Part shown: one piece after another, positions 34,041 through 43,131 of the stretch
How positions within the stretch are numbered: position 1 is the stretch's first letter
Layout: every line of letters begins with the position of its first letter
Source of the DNA: Pseudomonadota bacterium
GTDB lineage: Bacteria; Desulfobacterota; Binatia; Binatales; Binataceae
NCBI GenBank assembly: GCA_021325355.1
Contig: JAJPHI010000018.1
Span: 186,001-250,000 of the forward strand
Direction: 5' to 3'
Length of the DNA stretch: 64,000 bases
The notes under the pieces: generated by a model
Told to the model about the DNA's origin: nothing
Database searches by the model: none
The model's input: only the letters and a program-made list of their open reading frames with translations
Translations under genes and position numbers: made by a program

Positions 34041-35303
34041 TCAGGCCGGGGCGGTTTCCAGGGTCTTGTCGCGGACGAGGATCCCTTTCGCATAGAGCTG
34101 GCGGATTTCCTCGTCTGAAGTGCCCAGCACCTCGCGGAGCACGCGTTCGTTGTCTTCGCCCAGGCGCGCGGTGCGGAGCTCCGTGCGATCCGGCCAGGCC
34201 GAGAACTTGACCGGGACGCTCGGCACGGCGACCCGACCGAGCAGCGGATCATCGATCCATTTGACGGTCTTCCGCTGATTCAGATGGGGATGATTGACCG
34301 CCTCATTGACGGTCAGCACCGGCGCGCAGGGCACGCGCTCCTTGTCCAGCACTTCGAGGATTTGATCGCGCGTTTCGAAGGTCTTCATCCAATCCTCGAT
34401 GATCACTTTCAATTCGGCGTCGTTGTCGCGCCGCCCGCGGGCGCTCTTGAAGCGGGGGTCATCGGCGAGTTCCGGCATGCCCATCGCGCGGGTGAAGGCG
34501 CGCCATTGATGGGGGGTCGGGATCGTCAACAGCACGTATTGATCATCCTTGAAATGATAGACGCCGGTCGGGCCACCGTCGGGATGCTGCGAGCCGTTGC
34601 GGGTCTTGCGATAGCGATCGCCGCGCAGGGCCACCATCGGCGGACTCGTCTCGTGCATATGGAAATAGGTGTCGGTCAGCGAAGCGTCGAGATACTGACC
34701 TTCGCCGGTGCGCTCGCGATGGACGAGGGCAAAGCCGATAGCCATCGCTGCCGCCACGCCGGTCGAGACGTCGCCGATAGCCATCGTCACGAGGGAGGGC
34801 GCGCGGCCGCGTTCACCGATACCGTCGGTGACGCCGGCGTAAGCCTGGCCGATATAGTCGTAGCCGGCCTTGTAGGAGAGCGGCCCGGTCTGCCCGGCCA
34901 TCGAGATCGAAGCCATCACGATTTTCGGATTGATCTTGCGGACCGTTTCATAGTCAAAGCCGAGGCGTTTGATGACGCCGGGCGCGAAATTCTCGACGAT
35001 GACGTCGATCTTCGGAATCATCGCCGTCACCAGCTCGCGCGCTCCCGGCTGCTTCATATCGATCGCGAAGCTCAGCTTGCTGTGATTGTGCTGGAGATAA
35101 TAGGTGCTGGTGGTCGATTCCTTGTATTCGGGCTTGAGCGGCTTAAGGCCGCCGGCGCGAACACGATCGCCGTCCGGCGCGAGCTCGAGCTTGATTACCT
35201 CGGCGCCCATCTCGGCGAGAATCCGGGTACAGGTGGGGCCGGCGACAAACTGCGTAAAATCGAGCACGCGGTAACCTTCAAGCATCCGGGGCATCGTACT
35301 CAT
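34041..35303 (-). CDS. CaiB/BaiF (family III) CoA-transferase
   Basis: The protein has 420 residues. Family hallmarks include VLDFTQFVAGPTCTRILAEMGA near the start (in two parts, VLDFTQFVAGP and LAEMGAEVIKLE), FAPGVIKRLGFDYE, and AIGDVSTGVAAAMAIGFAL with the catalytic Asp that forms the acyl anhydride. These enzymes move CoA between carboxylic acids, such as carnitine, bile acids, formate/oxalate or aromatic acids. The acceptor is unknown. With the DUF35 gene and an acyl-CoA dehydrogenase elsewhere, it fits the acyl-CoA-rich metabolism of this genome. Confidence 0.93.
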   Translation of the reverse strand: MSTMPRMLEGYRVLDFTQFVAGPTCTRILAEMGAEVIKLELAPDGDRVRAGGLKPLKPEYKESTTSTYYLQHNHSKLSFAIDMKQPGARELVTAMIPKIDVIVENFAPGVIKRLGFDYETVRKINPKIVMASISMAGQTGPLSYKAGYDYIGQAYAGVTDGIGERGRAPSLVTMAIGDVSTGVAAAMAIGFALVHRERTGEGQYLDASLTDTYFHMHETSPPMVALRGDRYRKTRNGSQHPDGGPTGVYHFKDDQYVLLTIPTPHQWRAFTRAMGMPELADDPRFKSARGRRDNDAELKVIIEDWMKTFETRDQILEVLDKERVPCAPVLTVNEAVNHPHLNQRKTVKWIDDPLLGRVAVPSVPVKFSAWPDRTELRTARLGEDNERVLREVLGTSDEEIRQLYAKGILVRDKTLETAPA

Positions 35304-35457
35304 TCAACAAAACCCTCCACGGCCAGATGTTAAGAGCCACTATCTTTGTCGCACCCTACAAAAAGCTTCGCATTTTGTCCATGCGAACCAGGCGGCCGCC
35401 GGGAAGCGCCGCAGGGCGCGGTCGCCGCGGTCCGTCAAGTGACGGCGCCGAGCGCTT

Positions 35458-35874
35458 TCAGGCGCAGGGCCTGAATTTCGCCAGGGTGATTTCGGGGGTC
35501 ACGTCGTCGAACACCACCTCGACCGCCATCCCGGCGCGAATCTGATCGTTGGCCACCTCGACCAGGTTGGTCAGGAGGCGGGGGCCTTCCGCGAGTTCGA
35601 CTTCGGCGACGTTGTAGGGAACGTCGTTTTCATACGATTTGAAATATGCCTGATGGAACACGACCCAGGAATTGACGCGACCGCGGCCGGACAGCCGTTC
35701 CCACGCGTACTCGCGCGACCAGCATCGCGGGCATAGGGGCGACGGCGGGAACCATACGCGGCTGCACCTGGTGCACCGCTGCAGGCGCAGCTCGCGGCGG
35801 CGCAGCGCCTCCCAGAACGGCTGATTGAGCGACGTGACAGCCGGCAACGGCTTCTGATAGGACGGCTCGGCCAT
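35458..35874 (-). CDS. Zn-ribbon/OB-fold protein (DUF35, ChsH2-like)
   Basis: The protein has 138 residues. An N-terminal helix is followed by a rubredoxin-like zinc ribbon (LQRCTRCSRVWFPPSPLCPRC in two pairs: CTRC and CPRC) and an OB-fold (GRGRVNSWVVFHQAYF, YNVAEVELAEGPRLLTNLVE). Such proteins bind acyl-CoA and partner a thiolase or hydratase (SCP2-thiolase/Ltp2, ChsH1). No such partner is next to it here, which is unusual. The 154-bp gap to the CoA-transferase holds nothing I can identify. Confidence 0.9.
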   Translation of the reverse strand: MAEPSYQKPLPAVTSLNQPFWEALRRRELRLQRCTRCSRVWFPPSPLCPRCWSREYAWERLSGRGRVNSWVVFHQAYFKSYENDVPYNVAEVELAEGPRLLTNLVEVANDQIRAGMAVEVVFDDVTPEITLAKFRPCA

Positions 35875-35907
35875 TTAACCTCTCGTCAGCGGGGAGCTTC
35901 CCTGCAG

Positions 35908-36132
35908 TTAATGACAGCCGCAGGCGCCGCCGCAACATCCGCCACGCGCCGGAGCGCCGGCGGCCTGCGCCATGCCGTCCGCCGCGCGCCCGGCCGAGGC
36001 AAAAACCGAGAGCTCACGCCGCAGGCGGGTGCCGTGGCAGGTGGGACAGGCGGCATCCTCGTCATGTCCCGAGCGCACGAAGGTCTCAAAAGGCGCATCA
36101 CAGTCCGCGCAGTGAAATTCATAGATCGGCAT
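35908..36132 (-). CDS. FmdB-type zinc ribbon protein
   Basis: The 74-residue protein begins MPIYEFHCADCDAPFETF, the conserved start of FmdB family zinc ribbons, with CADC and CPTC as the two zinc pairs. The C-terminus ends GGCCGGACGCH, a Cys/Gly/His cluster that could bind metal. FmdB-like proteins are often called regulatory, but the function is not established. It lies 11 bases after the metallo-hydrolase gene on the same strand. Confidence 0.88.
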   Translation of the reverse strand: MPIYEFHCADCDAPFETFVRSGHDEDAACPTCHGTRLRRELSVFASAGRAADGMAQAAGAPARGGCCGGACGCH

Positions 36133-36142
36133 GGCAATGAGT

Positions 36143-37210
36143 CTAATTCCCCGCGCCTGAATTGGCTATCCCGGCGTCGTGCGGCAGGACTTCGGGCAAG
36201 GTCCAGGTACCGCCGATTTGCCGCAGTGCGATCCGGTCGGAGGCGCTGCCGGCGGCGGCGACGAGGCGTCGCAGCGGTTCGTCGAGAGGTTCCCGCGAAA
36301 GACGGAAGGTGCCCCAATGAATCGGCACGAGATAACGCGCGCCGCTCTCCTCGAACATCTGCCAGACCTGTTCGGGATTGGCGTGGTTCCAAATCCAGGG
36401 ATCGTAGGCGCCGTTGGAAAAGGCCGCGATATCGAGCGGATGGTCGCGCAGGGCGCCGAAGACTTCGGTCATCGCACTGTCGCACGCGAGGAGCATCCGA
36501 TGCTCCCGTTTTTCGATGACGTAGCTGTTGAAGCCATAGTTGCGGCCGAACGGCGGCCAGCGCTTGCCCCAATGCCGCGCCGCCATCGCGGTTACCTTAA
36601 GGTCGCCGACCGCGGTGCTCTCGCCCCATCGCAACTCGCGCACGTCATGGAAGCCGAGCGGCCGCAGCAGCGTACCGCATCCGCTGCAGGTGATCACCGT
36701 CGCGCGCTTCGGCAGCGCGCGCAGAGAAGGCAGATCGAGATGGTCCATGTGCGCGTGGGTAATCAGGATCACGTCGAGCGCCTGAAGCTGGTCGGGACGA
36801 AGCGGTGGCGCGACCAGCCGCTGCGGGCCGATCGTGAAGAGCGGTCCGACCGCGAGCCCGATGCGGTCGAACAGGGTCGGATCGGTGATTATCCGCGAAC
36901 CCAGGAAGTTCATCAGCAATGTGGCATGGCCGAGGTTGGCGATGGTGATGCGATCGTCGGGCCAGGTCGCCGGCGCCGGTATGGCGGCCGGCGCGAGTTC
37001 GGCGCGGGCGGCGGCGGCCTGTTGAATCGCGAGCGCGCCGACCGCCATCGCGGGGGCGAGCGCCACGGCGAGCCAGACGCGTTTATGCCGCGCGCCGGCA
37101 GTGCGGCAATCGCCACCCAAAGGGGCCTCAGCGCAGCGCCACCGCAGGCGGGGCAAAGCAGGGTAGCGTATCGACGATGGCATAGTCGTACACCCGTCCG
37201 TTCCACACAA
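36143..37210 (-). CDS. MBL-fold metallo-hydrolase (UlaG/NAPE-PLD-like), membrane-anchored or exported
   Basis: Up to 355 residues; the start is uncertain because this frame overlaps the lipoprotein gene by 83 bases (ATG at 37210 or 37183, possibly a later TTG). A hydrophobic stretch VWLAVALAPAMAVGALAIQQ looks like a signal or anchor. The metallo-beta-lactamase core has LGHATLLMNFLG, ITHAHMDHLDLPSL (HxHxDH), MAARHWG, and PIHWGTFRLSREP. This set fits the UlaG/NAPE-PLD branch, which cleaves lactones or phosphodiesters, including lipids. Its operon partners are a lipoprotein and a methyltransferase. Confidence 0.85.
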   Translation of the reverse strand: MCGTDGCTTMPSSIRYPALPRLRWRCAEAPLGGDCRTAGARHKRVWLAVALAPAMAVGALAIQQAAAARAELAPAAIPAPATWPDDRITIANLGHATLLMNFLGSRIITDPTLFDRIGLAVGPLFTIGPQRLVAPPLRPDQLQALDVILITHAHMDHLDLPSLRALPKRATVITCSGCGTLLRPLGFHDVRELRWGESTAVGDLKVTAMAARHWGKRWPPFGRNYGFNSYVIEKREHRMLLACDSAMTEVFGALRDHPLDIAAFSNGAYDPWIWNHANPEQVWQMFEESGARYLVPIHWGTFRLSREPLDEPLRRLVAAAGSASDRIALRQIGGTWTLPEVLPHDAGIANSGAGN

Positions 37211-37754
37211 AGGTTCCCGAATTGGTGCCGAAATCCGCCGCGAGGCTCGCCAGTTGATCCTGTTCGGCGGCGTTCATCGGTTCCGCCGGCGCATAGGCGA
37301 GGTAGGCCGAAGCGCCGGGTTTGGGCATCGCGAGCGGCGGTGTGAAGCGGGTCCCGCTCAGTCGCGCGAGCGGATACCAGGACGCGCCGTCGGCCGCCGC
37401 GCTCGTCCATAACGGCGCGCTGCCGCTGTTCGACAGCCGGAGCTCGCGCCATTGCGGCTGATCGGAGTTCTGCGCGCGATGGATTTCAATCACCGGCGGC
37501 GTCGCCTGCTCGAGGTCATCGCAGCGTTCGTGATATTCGGCGTCGTCCTCGTCGTCGCGGCGCCCCGGCTCCTTGCGCGCCTCCGCCTTGCTGCCGACGG
37601 CCGAAATTCCGACTCCCGCAGCCTCGATACCCATCGGCGCGACCGCGAGCGCACTCGCGCATCCACCTGCCGCGCCGCCGATCAGCATCAGCGCCGCCGC
37701 CAGAAGGAGCGGGCGCAGCGGCGCGCTCCGGCGCAAATTCGTGAGTCCGATCAC
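37128..37754 (-). CDS. Predicted lipoprotein, function unknown
   Basis: The protein has 208 residues. A hydrophobic N-terminus ends GGAAGGC-A, a usable lipobox with Cys at about residue 32. A charged linker (EARKEPGRRDDEDDAEYHER) follows, then a beta-rich domain with WRELRLSNSGSAPLWTSAA. I do not recognise the domain. It overlaps both neighbours: ATGA with the upstream methyltransferase gene and 83 bases with the downstream MBL gene. Tight packing suggests a shared job at the cell envelope. Confidence 0.75.
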   Translation of the reverse strand: MIGLTNLRRSAPLRPLLLAAALMLIGGAAGGCASALAVAPMGIEAAGVGISAVGSKAEARKEPGRRDDEDDAEYHERCDDLEQATPPVIEIHRAQNSDQPQWRELRLSNSGSAPLWTSAAADGASWYPLARLSGTRFTPPLAMPKPGASAYLAYAPAEPMNAAEQDQLASLAADFGTNSGTFVWNGRVYDYAIVDTLPCFAPPAVALR

Positions 37755-38755
37755 GGCCGCCTGGCGATTATCAGCGAAGAACTGAACGGCGGATCGGGCA
37801 GCGGCTGCAGCTTGATTTCGGCGAAGCCGGCGCTACGCATCCAGGCCGCAACCTCGGTGAAGCTGTAGTCGCGTCCATGCGTAGTCAGGAGGAGGTAGAG
37901 AGCGAAGACGGCGCCGGCCGCGGGCTCGACCAGCGCGTCGTCCATGATGTGATCCTTGACCACCAGGAGTCCGCCCGGGGCGAGCCCTTCGAAGCATTGG
38001 CGCATCAGCGCGCCGTTGGTCGTTTCATCCTCGCTATGGATGATGTTCGAGAGGAACAGGACATCGACCGGGCCCGGGAGTCGGTCCTTCCGGTAATCAA
38101 CCTCGCGGAGTTCGATCCGATCCATCAGCTCCGGCGCGCGGGACGTGAGGATTTCGCGGGCGATCGTAAGGGTGGCCGGGAGATCGTAAATCGCGCCGCG
38201 CGCGTTGGGCCATCGTCGCAGAAACTCGAGCAGATAGGTGCCCGGCCCGCCACCCAGATCGACGATGGTGCGAGCGAAGCCGAGTTCGAGATGTTGCGCC
38301 GTCCAGACCGCGTCGCCGCGCGCCCGCACGAGGCTGTCCATCGCGCGAATAAAGCGCGCGGTCTCCTCGCGACTGCTCTGAAACATGTCGGGGACGCGGG
38401 CGGGCGCGCCGCTGCGCAGTGAGTCCTCGAGCCGCCCCCACACCTCCCAGAGGCCCGCATCGAAAAGGATCATGTCGCCCAGGTACTCCGGCGAAGCGCG
38501 GGTCAGATAGCGGCGCGCGGCCTCGTCGAGAGAATAGGTTGCGCGATCCTTGCGCAGCAGGCCGAGCGCGCAGAGCGCATTGGCGAGCAGCATCGTCGCG
38601 CGCGCCTGGCATCCGATGTGCGCGGCGACTTCTTCGGCGGTATGCGGACCGCCGCTCAGGATCTCGAAGACGCCGATCCTGAGCGCCACCTGGATCGCGC
38701 GGGCTTCGGCATGGCCACCGGCCAGGGCGGCTATCCGGCTGAATCCTGACTCCAT
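37751..38755 (-). CDS. SAM-dependent O-methyltransferase (plant-type/family 2)
   Basis: The 334-residue protein has an N-terminal winged-helix dimerisation domain (ALRIGVFEILSGGPHTAEEVA) and a C-terminal Rossmann domain. Motif I is TIVDLGGGPGTYLLEFLRRW and the later VLFLSNIIHSEDE and GGLLVVKDHIMDD are typical of family 2 O-methyltransferases such as hydroxyneurosporene and small-molecule biosynthesis enzymes. The substrate is not predictable. It heads a run of overlapping minus-strand genes with the lipoprotein and MBL hydrolase. Confidence 0.88.
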   Translation of the reverse strand: MESGFSRIAALAGGHAEARAIQVALRIGVFEILSGGPHTAEEVAAHIGCQARATMLLANALCALGLLRKDRATYSLDEAARRYLTRASPEYLGDMILFDAGLWEVWGRLEDSLRSGAPARVPDMFQSSREETARFIRAMDSLVRARGDAVWTAQHLELGFARTIVDLGGGPGTYLLEFLRRWPNARGAIYDLPATLTIAREILTSRAPELMDRIELREVDYRKDRLPGPVDVLFLSNIIHSEDETTNGALMRQCFEGLAPGGLLVVKDHIMDDALVEPAAGAVFALYLLLTTHGRDYSFTEVAAWMRSAGFAEIKLQPLPDPPFSSSLIIARRP

Positions 38756-38773
38756 GGCAGCCGGCGCGCGCGG

Positions 38774-39742
38774 TCAGGGAATCAACACCAGCTTGCCCAC
38801 CGACTGTCGTGACAGCATGAAGCGATGAGCTTCGGCGGCCTCTGCCAGCGGGAAGGTCTTGCCCACCAGCATCTTGAGCTTGCCTTCCTGCATCAGTTGG
38901 AAACAGGAATCGACGCCCTGCTTCATCAACTGATGGTTGGAGGAAGCCGTAAACAGAATAAAGCCGCTGACCTTGACCGCCTTTTCAAAGAGCCGCATCG
39001 GGTCGAGCTTGTCGGGCGGACCGCCGGCGCGGCCGTACAGGATAATATGGCCGAACGGCGCGGCGCACTTGAGCCCTTTCTCGAAGGTCGGCTTGCCGAC
39101 CGCGTCGAGATTGAGGTCGATGCCTTTGCCGCCGGTCAGCTTCATGGCTTGCTCGGCGAAGTCGGTCTTTTCGTAGTTGATGACGTCGTCGGCGCCGTAC
39201 TGTCTGGCGACGCCGATCTTGTCGTCGTTCGAGACCGTACCAATCACGCGGCAGCCGGCGGCCTTCGCGAGCTGCATCGCGACGATGCCGACGCCGCCCG
39301 CCGCCGAATGGACCAGCACGGTCTGCCCGGGCGTCAGATGATGACAGGTGTGGAGCATGAACCAGGCCGTCAAGGTCTGGATCGGAAAGGCGGCGCCCTC
39401 CTCGAAGCTGACAAAATCCGGCAATGGGATCAGTTGGTTGGCGTGGAACAGCGAGTATTCGGCGTAACATTTGAGTCCGATGCCGGCGACGCGCATGCCC
39501 GGTTTGAAGCCTTCGACGTTCGGACCCACCTCGTCGATAATTCCCGCTCCTTCCATCCCCGGCGTGTCGGGTAATTTGGGCTTCACCACGTAGTTGCCCT
39601 GACGAAAGAAGTTATCTGCGAAGTTGATCCCGACTGCATGATTGCGCACCCGCACCATCCCGGGGCGGACCTCCGGTTTCGGGACCTCCACCAGTTGCAT
39701 CACTTCGGGTCCGCCGACCTCTTTGAACTGAATCGCCTTCAT
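38774..39742 (-). CDS. NADPH:quinone oxidoreductase-type MDR dehydrogenase
   Basis: The 322-residue protein belongs to the zinc-free medium-chain dehydrogenase branch: VEVPKPEVRPGMVRVRNHAV near the start, GMEGAGIIDEVG, and HSAAGGVGIVAMQLAKAAG as the nucleotide-binding motif. It lacks the structural zinc Cys cluster. Such enzymes reduce quinones, enones or enoyl thioesters with NADPH. It is 18 bases upstream of the methyltransferase on the same strand, with a purine-rich leader GAGAGGGAGAGAG serving as ribosome-binding site. Confidence 0.9.
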   Translation of the reverse strand: MKAIQFKEVGGPEVMQLVEVPKPEVRPGMVRVRNHAVGINFADNFFRQGNYVVKPKLPDTPGMEGAGIIDEVGPNVEGFKPGMRVAGIGLKCYAEYSLFHANQLIPLPDFVSFEEGAAFPIQTLTAWFMLHTCHHLTPGQTVLVHSAAGGVGIVAMQLAKAAGCRVIGTVSNDDKIGVARQYGADDVINYEKTDFAEQAMKLTGGKGIDLNLDAVGKPTFEKGLKCAAPFGHIILYGRAGGPPDKLDPMRLFEKAVKVSGFILFTASSNHQLMKQGVDSCFQLMQEGKLKMLVGKTFPLAEAAEAHRFMLSRQSVGKLVLIP

Positions 39743-39850
39743 GCACTCTCTCCCTCTCGATGTCTGCTGATGCTATCCTGCTGCCACAAAGATTTGCTCG
39801 CAATCGGGTTAGCACTTGCCGCACGACAAAGCCATAAAGCGCCGCTCACG

Positions 39851-40474
39851 ATGCTCGATCTCGTAATCTTCGACGCGGACGGCGTCCTGTTTGAATCGGC
39901 CGAATCCAATATCGCCTATTACAACGCCATCTTTGAACGAATCGGTGAGCCGCCGCTCGATCCCGAGGAACGAAAGGCGTGTATCTATTATTCGGCGGGG
40001 CAGGTGTTCGCCCTGCGCGCCGCTGGTGATGCCGACCGTCTCGAGCGGATGCGCGCGGTGGCCCGCACGATGGACTCGACGCCGTTCTTCGATCTGCTGC
40101 GTCCGGTGCCGGGATTGCGCGAGCTGCTGCTCGGCCTCAAGTCGCGCTATCGCCTCGGTCTCGCGACGAATCGCTCGGCGACGATTCCCGCGGTGATCGA
40201 TCACGTCGGGCTGGGGGGCGTGTTTGATGCGATCGCGAGCGCGCGCGACAAAGTGCGGCCCAAACCGGCGCCGGATATCCTGACGCTGTGTCTCGAACGC
40301 GCGGGGGTCGCGCCCGACCGTTCCGTGTATATCGGCGACAGCGAGACCGACCGGATCGCGGCGGCCGCCGCCGGTACGCACTTTATCGGCCTCGGCGAAC
40401 GCGCGCCGCACGTCCACTGGATCGCCTCGCTGGACGAGCTTCCGGCCAAACTGAGCGCGAGCTTCCCGCACTAG
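39851..40474 (+). CDS. HAD-family phosphatase (phosphoglycolate phosphatase-like)
   Basis: The protein has 207 residues from ATG at 39851, where the fold begins (MLDLVIFDADGVLFES). All four HAD motifs are present: FDADGVL, LATNRSA, RPKPAPD and IGDSETD. A four-helix cap lies between motifs I and II, as in Gph/beta-phosphoglucomutase types. The 108-bp gap to the divergent MDR gene holds a TGC-TATCCT that could be a -10 for this gene. Substrate unknown. Confidence 0.87.
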   Translation: MLDLVIFDADGVLFESAESNIAYYNAIFERIGEPPLDPEERKACIYYSAGQVFALRAAGDADRLERMRAVARTMDSTPFFDLLRPVPGLRELLLGLKSRYRLGLATNRSATIPAVIDHVGLGGVFDAIASARDKVRPKPAPDILTLCLERAGVAPDRSVYIGDSETDRIAAAAAGTHFIGLGERAPHVHWIASLDELPAKLSASFPH

Positions 40475-40515
40475 CGCCCTGAGCCGAAACTGACGGAGCG
40501 AAGCGGGCGCCGGCT

Positions 40516-41943
40516 TCAGCAGAGAGGGCGCGAGAGCACGGCCCGCTCGATCCGCCGCGGCACCAGACGACCACCGCCGGGGTCGCCGACCCAGCGCCCA
40601 TTCTCGACGATCCGCCGACCACGCAGGATGGTCATCACCGGCCAGCCCCGGACCTCCCATCCTTCCCACGGACTGTAGTCGCTCACGTGAAAGTCTTCGC
40701 GGGTGAGCCGTTTATGAATGGTGGGGTCGATTACGCACAGGTCGGCGTCGCTGCCGACCGCGATCACCCCCTTGCGCGGGTAGAGCCCCAGGATACGCGC
40801 GGCGTTGGTGGCCGTAACCTCGGCAAAACGCTCGAGCGTCATGCCGCGCTTGACCACGCCTTCGGTGAAAACGATTCCCATCCGGGCCTCGGCGCCGAGG
40901 TTGCCGCCGGTGACGTCGTCGATCGCGCGTCCGCGCAGCTTCAGTTCGAGCGAGGTTGGAAACTCGTCCGTGGCCGTGGTCGAGACGCCGCCGTTGACCA
41001 ATCCGTCCCAGAGCGCCGCCTGATCGGCGGGAAGTTTCAGCGAGGGGTAGGTGTGATAGCAGAAGCCGCGCGGTTTCCGGTAGTCCTCCGCCGAAAAGCA
41101 CGCATAGTGATGCAGAGTTTCGGCGTAGATTGGCAGGCGGCGGTCGCGCGCCTGCGCCACCGCCTCAACCCCTTCCTGCGCCGAGGTATGGACGAAATAG
41201 ACCGCCGCGCCGGTTGCTCGCGCGAGCGCGATCGTCCGCTCGAAGGCGAGTTGTTCCGACAGTTTGCTGTGCACCAGATGCAGGTTTTCGCCCGCCGTCT
41301 TACCTTCGTGGCGGAATTTTTCGTAGTTGAACTGAACGATATCGTCGTCCTCGGCATGCACCACCATCACGCCGCCGTGGCGCTCGGTCTCTTCCATCGC
41401 GCGGCCAATCCGCCCGAAGTCGAGCTTGAAAGGGCGGCGCCCCGGATGCGGCGGCAGCACCTCGTTGGTGAAGACCTTGAAGCTCGGGAAACCCTCGCTG
41501 ATGGCGTCGCTCATCTGGTCGAAGATGGCCAGCGGCAACGCTCCACCCAGGGCGATATGAAAGCTGTAGTCGATGCAGGAATTGCCCTTCCAGCGTTCGA
41601 GGCGGCGATTCAACGCGGTCTGGATATCGGTCGCCGGATGCACGAAGACGAAATCGAGATGCGTCGTGACGCCGCCAAAGGCCATCCCGCGCGTGTCCTC
41701 CTCGGGACCGAGGGTAAACAGCCGCTCCTGCGGATGCATCCCGATGAGGCTCGCCAGATGGGCGTGCGGCTCGATGCCGCCGGGGACCACGATCTTCCCG
41801 CTGACATCGAGTGTTTGACCGGACTCGGGCGCTTGATCGGACGGTCCCAGCCAGGCGATGGTGCTGCCCTGGATGCCGACGCTCCAAGGCCGCACGCCGT
41901 CGGCGGTTACTACCTCCGCGCCCTCAAGCATCAGGTCGATCAT
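40516..41943 (-). CDS. Dihydropyrimidinase/dihydroorotase-like amidohydrolase
   Basis: The 475-residue cyclic amidohydrolase has the TIM-barrel metal ligands: GIEPHAHLA (HxH), FPSFKVFTNE with the likely carboxylated Lys, MVVHAEDDD and YFVHTSAQEG (the two His), and TTATDEFPTS at the Asp strand. The last motif differs from the common TDHAP, which hints at an atypical substrate. GVIAVGSDADLCVIDP is the usual closing beta-sandwich. It probably opens a hydantoin or dihydropyrimidine-like ring; no pyrimidine genes are adjacent. Confidence 0.88.
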   Translation of the reverse strand: MIDLMLEGAEVVTADGVRPWSVGIQGSTIAWLGPSDQAPESGQTLDVSGKIVVPGGIEPHAHLASLIGMHPQERLFTLGPEEDTRGMAFGGVTTHLDFVFVHPATDIQTALNRRLERWKGNSCIDYSFHIALGGALPLAIFDQMSDAISEGFPSFKVFTNEVLPPHPGRRPFKLDFGRIGRAMEETERHGGVMVVHAEDDDIVQFNYEKFRHEGKTAGENLHLVHSKLSEQLAFERTIALARATGAAVYFVHTSAQEGVEAVAQARDRRLPIYAETLHHYACFSAEDYRKPRGFCYHTYPSLKLPADQAALWDGLVNGGVSTTATDEFPTSLELKLRGRAIDDVTGGNLGAEARMGIVFTEGVVKRGMTLERFAEVTATNAARILGLYPRKGVIAVGSDADLCVIDPTIHKRLTREDFHVSDYSPWEGWEVRGWPVMTILRGRRIVENGRWVGDPGGGRLVPRRIERAVLSRPLC

Positions 41944-42090
41944 CGCGTCCTACACGCTCATCGGAAGTTTACTGCCAAACTCGCTCTTCGGGCGCCATTT
42001 TGTCAAACCGGACGGCGCGGTGATCGCGCCGTTGGCGTGGCGCGCGGAACGCCTCCGATACCGGTTCGCGCGCGGCAGCTCAGCGCGCAA

Positions 42091-42435
42091 TTACGACGTG
42101 CTGGAAGACGGCGGTTCGGTTTTCTGTCGCGAAATGGCGTGAAGCTGACCGCGGGAGCCCGGGGTTTTGTAATCGTAGCGGCGGCGTTGCGGACCCGGGA
42201 CGCGCCGCTTTTCCTCCAGACGCGGCCGCACGGTCGTGCGCCGCTGCACTTCACCCGACGACCATTCGAGGTAGGCCACCAAGGCGGCTATCGGCAGCCC
42301 TACGCCGGCGATGCCCCAGACGGTAACCGCCGGACCATAAAGGGAGACGACACCCGCTCCGATGATCGCGCCGACCATCGCGGCGACCACCCAGTAAAAT
42401 TTCACTAATCGTGGGGAGCCCTTATCGCCGGACAT
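42091..42435 (-). CDS. Small membrane protein, function unknown
   Basis: The 114-residue protein has two hydrophobic helices (WVVAAMVGAIIGAGVVSLYG and TVWGIAGVGLPIAALVAYLE) and a basic, Arg-rich, probably cytoplasmic tail of about 50 residues. No enzyme motif is visible and I do not recognise the family. The 261-bp gap that follows to the XRE gene shows no gene that I can support. Confidence 0.6.
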   Translation of the reverse strand: MSGDKGSPRLVKFYWVVAAMVGAIIGAGVVSLYGPAVTVWGIAGVGLPIAALVAYLEWSSGEVQRRTTVRPRLEEKRRVPGPQRRRYDYKTPGSRGQLHAISRQKTEPPSSSTS

Positions 42436-42696
42436 CGCCCTTCACCTGGCGCCAATCAAGTTCGATTCAATTCTTACACCAACCGTGCGCCGGAGAAAAC
42501 TTCCGTGCGCTGTTATGGCGGAACGGATGGCGAGCGGCGGAGATGACCGGGTGGGCCGTATCAAGGCGGGCTTGTGGTCAACGAGCGCGGTAGTACCGGC
42601 AAGCGCGCCATCGCGGAGGCGGCGCCACGCCAATCCGGATGCTGCATCGGGGCCGTAACCGCCGGCGGCGCCGGAAGGCGCGCGCCTCAAGTCGCG

Positions 42697-43131
42697 CTAA
42701 TCCTCTTCGACCGCCTGGCGGATGGCGTTGAGAATAAAGAGGAAGTGGCGCGGAGCGGAGACCCGCCCAAGAAGATTGACCTGCGAGAGAATTTTGAGTT
42801 CGCGGGCCTTGACGTTGTGGCGGGAGAGCAGCGCCTTGTCGCGCGTGAATTCGCGCCACACCTGATGACGATCACGCCGCGGCGCCGGCGTTCTGGTCGA
42901 GCCGATAAGCGCGCGGGCTTCCGGGTGAACGAGGAGAAAAAGCGTCTCGCGGTCGAGTCCGAGGACCGCAGCGATGCGGCTGAGCAAGCCCAGCGACGGG
43001 CGCCGGCGATCGCTTTCGAGATAAGCGATATGGCTCGCCTTAACCCCAAGTTTCGCCGCCAATTGACGCTGGGTCAGGTTCAGCGCCTCGCGCTGCTGCT
43101 TGAGTAAGGGACCGAGGGTCTTTTTCTTCAT
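42697..43131 (-). CDS. XRE-family regulator paired with an HExxH protein
   Basis: The protein has 144 residues from ATG at 43131. Residues 1-65 are a Cro/C1-type helix-turn-helix: LGPLLKQQREALNLTQRQLA and LGVKASHIAYLESDRRRPSL. The remainder is basic and helical (VWREFTRDKALLSRHNVKAR) and may hold a partner-binding region. Its start overlaps the stop of the upstream metallopeptidase-like gene in ATGA, so the two are co-translated. A 17-bp palindrome sits before that first gene. The pattern is that of a regulator controlled by its protease. Confidence 0.85.
   Translation of the reverse strand: MKKKTLGPLLKQQREALNLTQRQLAAKLGVKASHIAYLESDRRRPSLGLLSRIAAVLGLDRETLFLLVHPEARALIGSTRTPAPRRDRHQVWREFTRDKALLSRHNVKARELKILSQVNLLGRVSAPRHFLFILNAIRQAVEED

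Noticed and set aside
40687-42408. 573-codon plus-strand frame
   Set aside because: It lies opposite the amidohydrolase and small membrane protein genes, has no domain motifs and has antisense-like composition.
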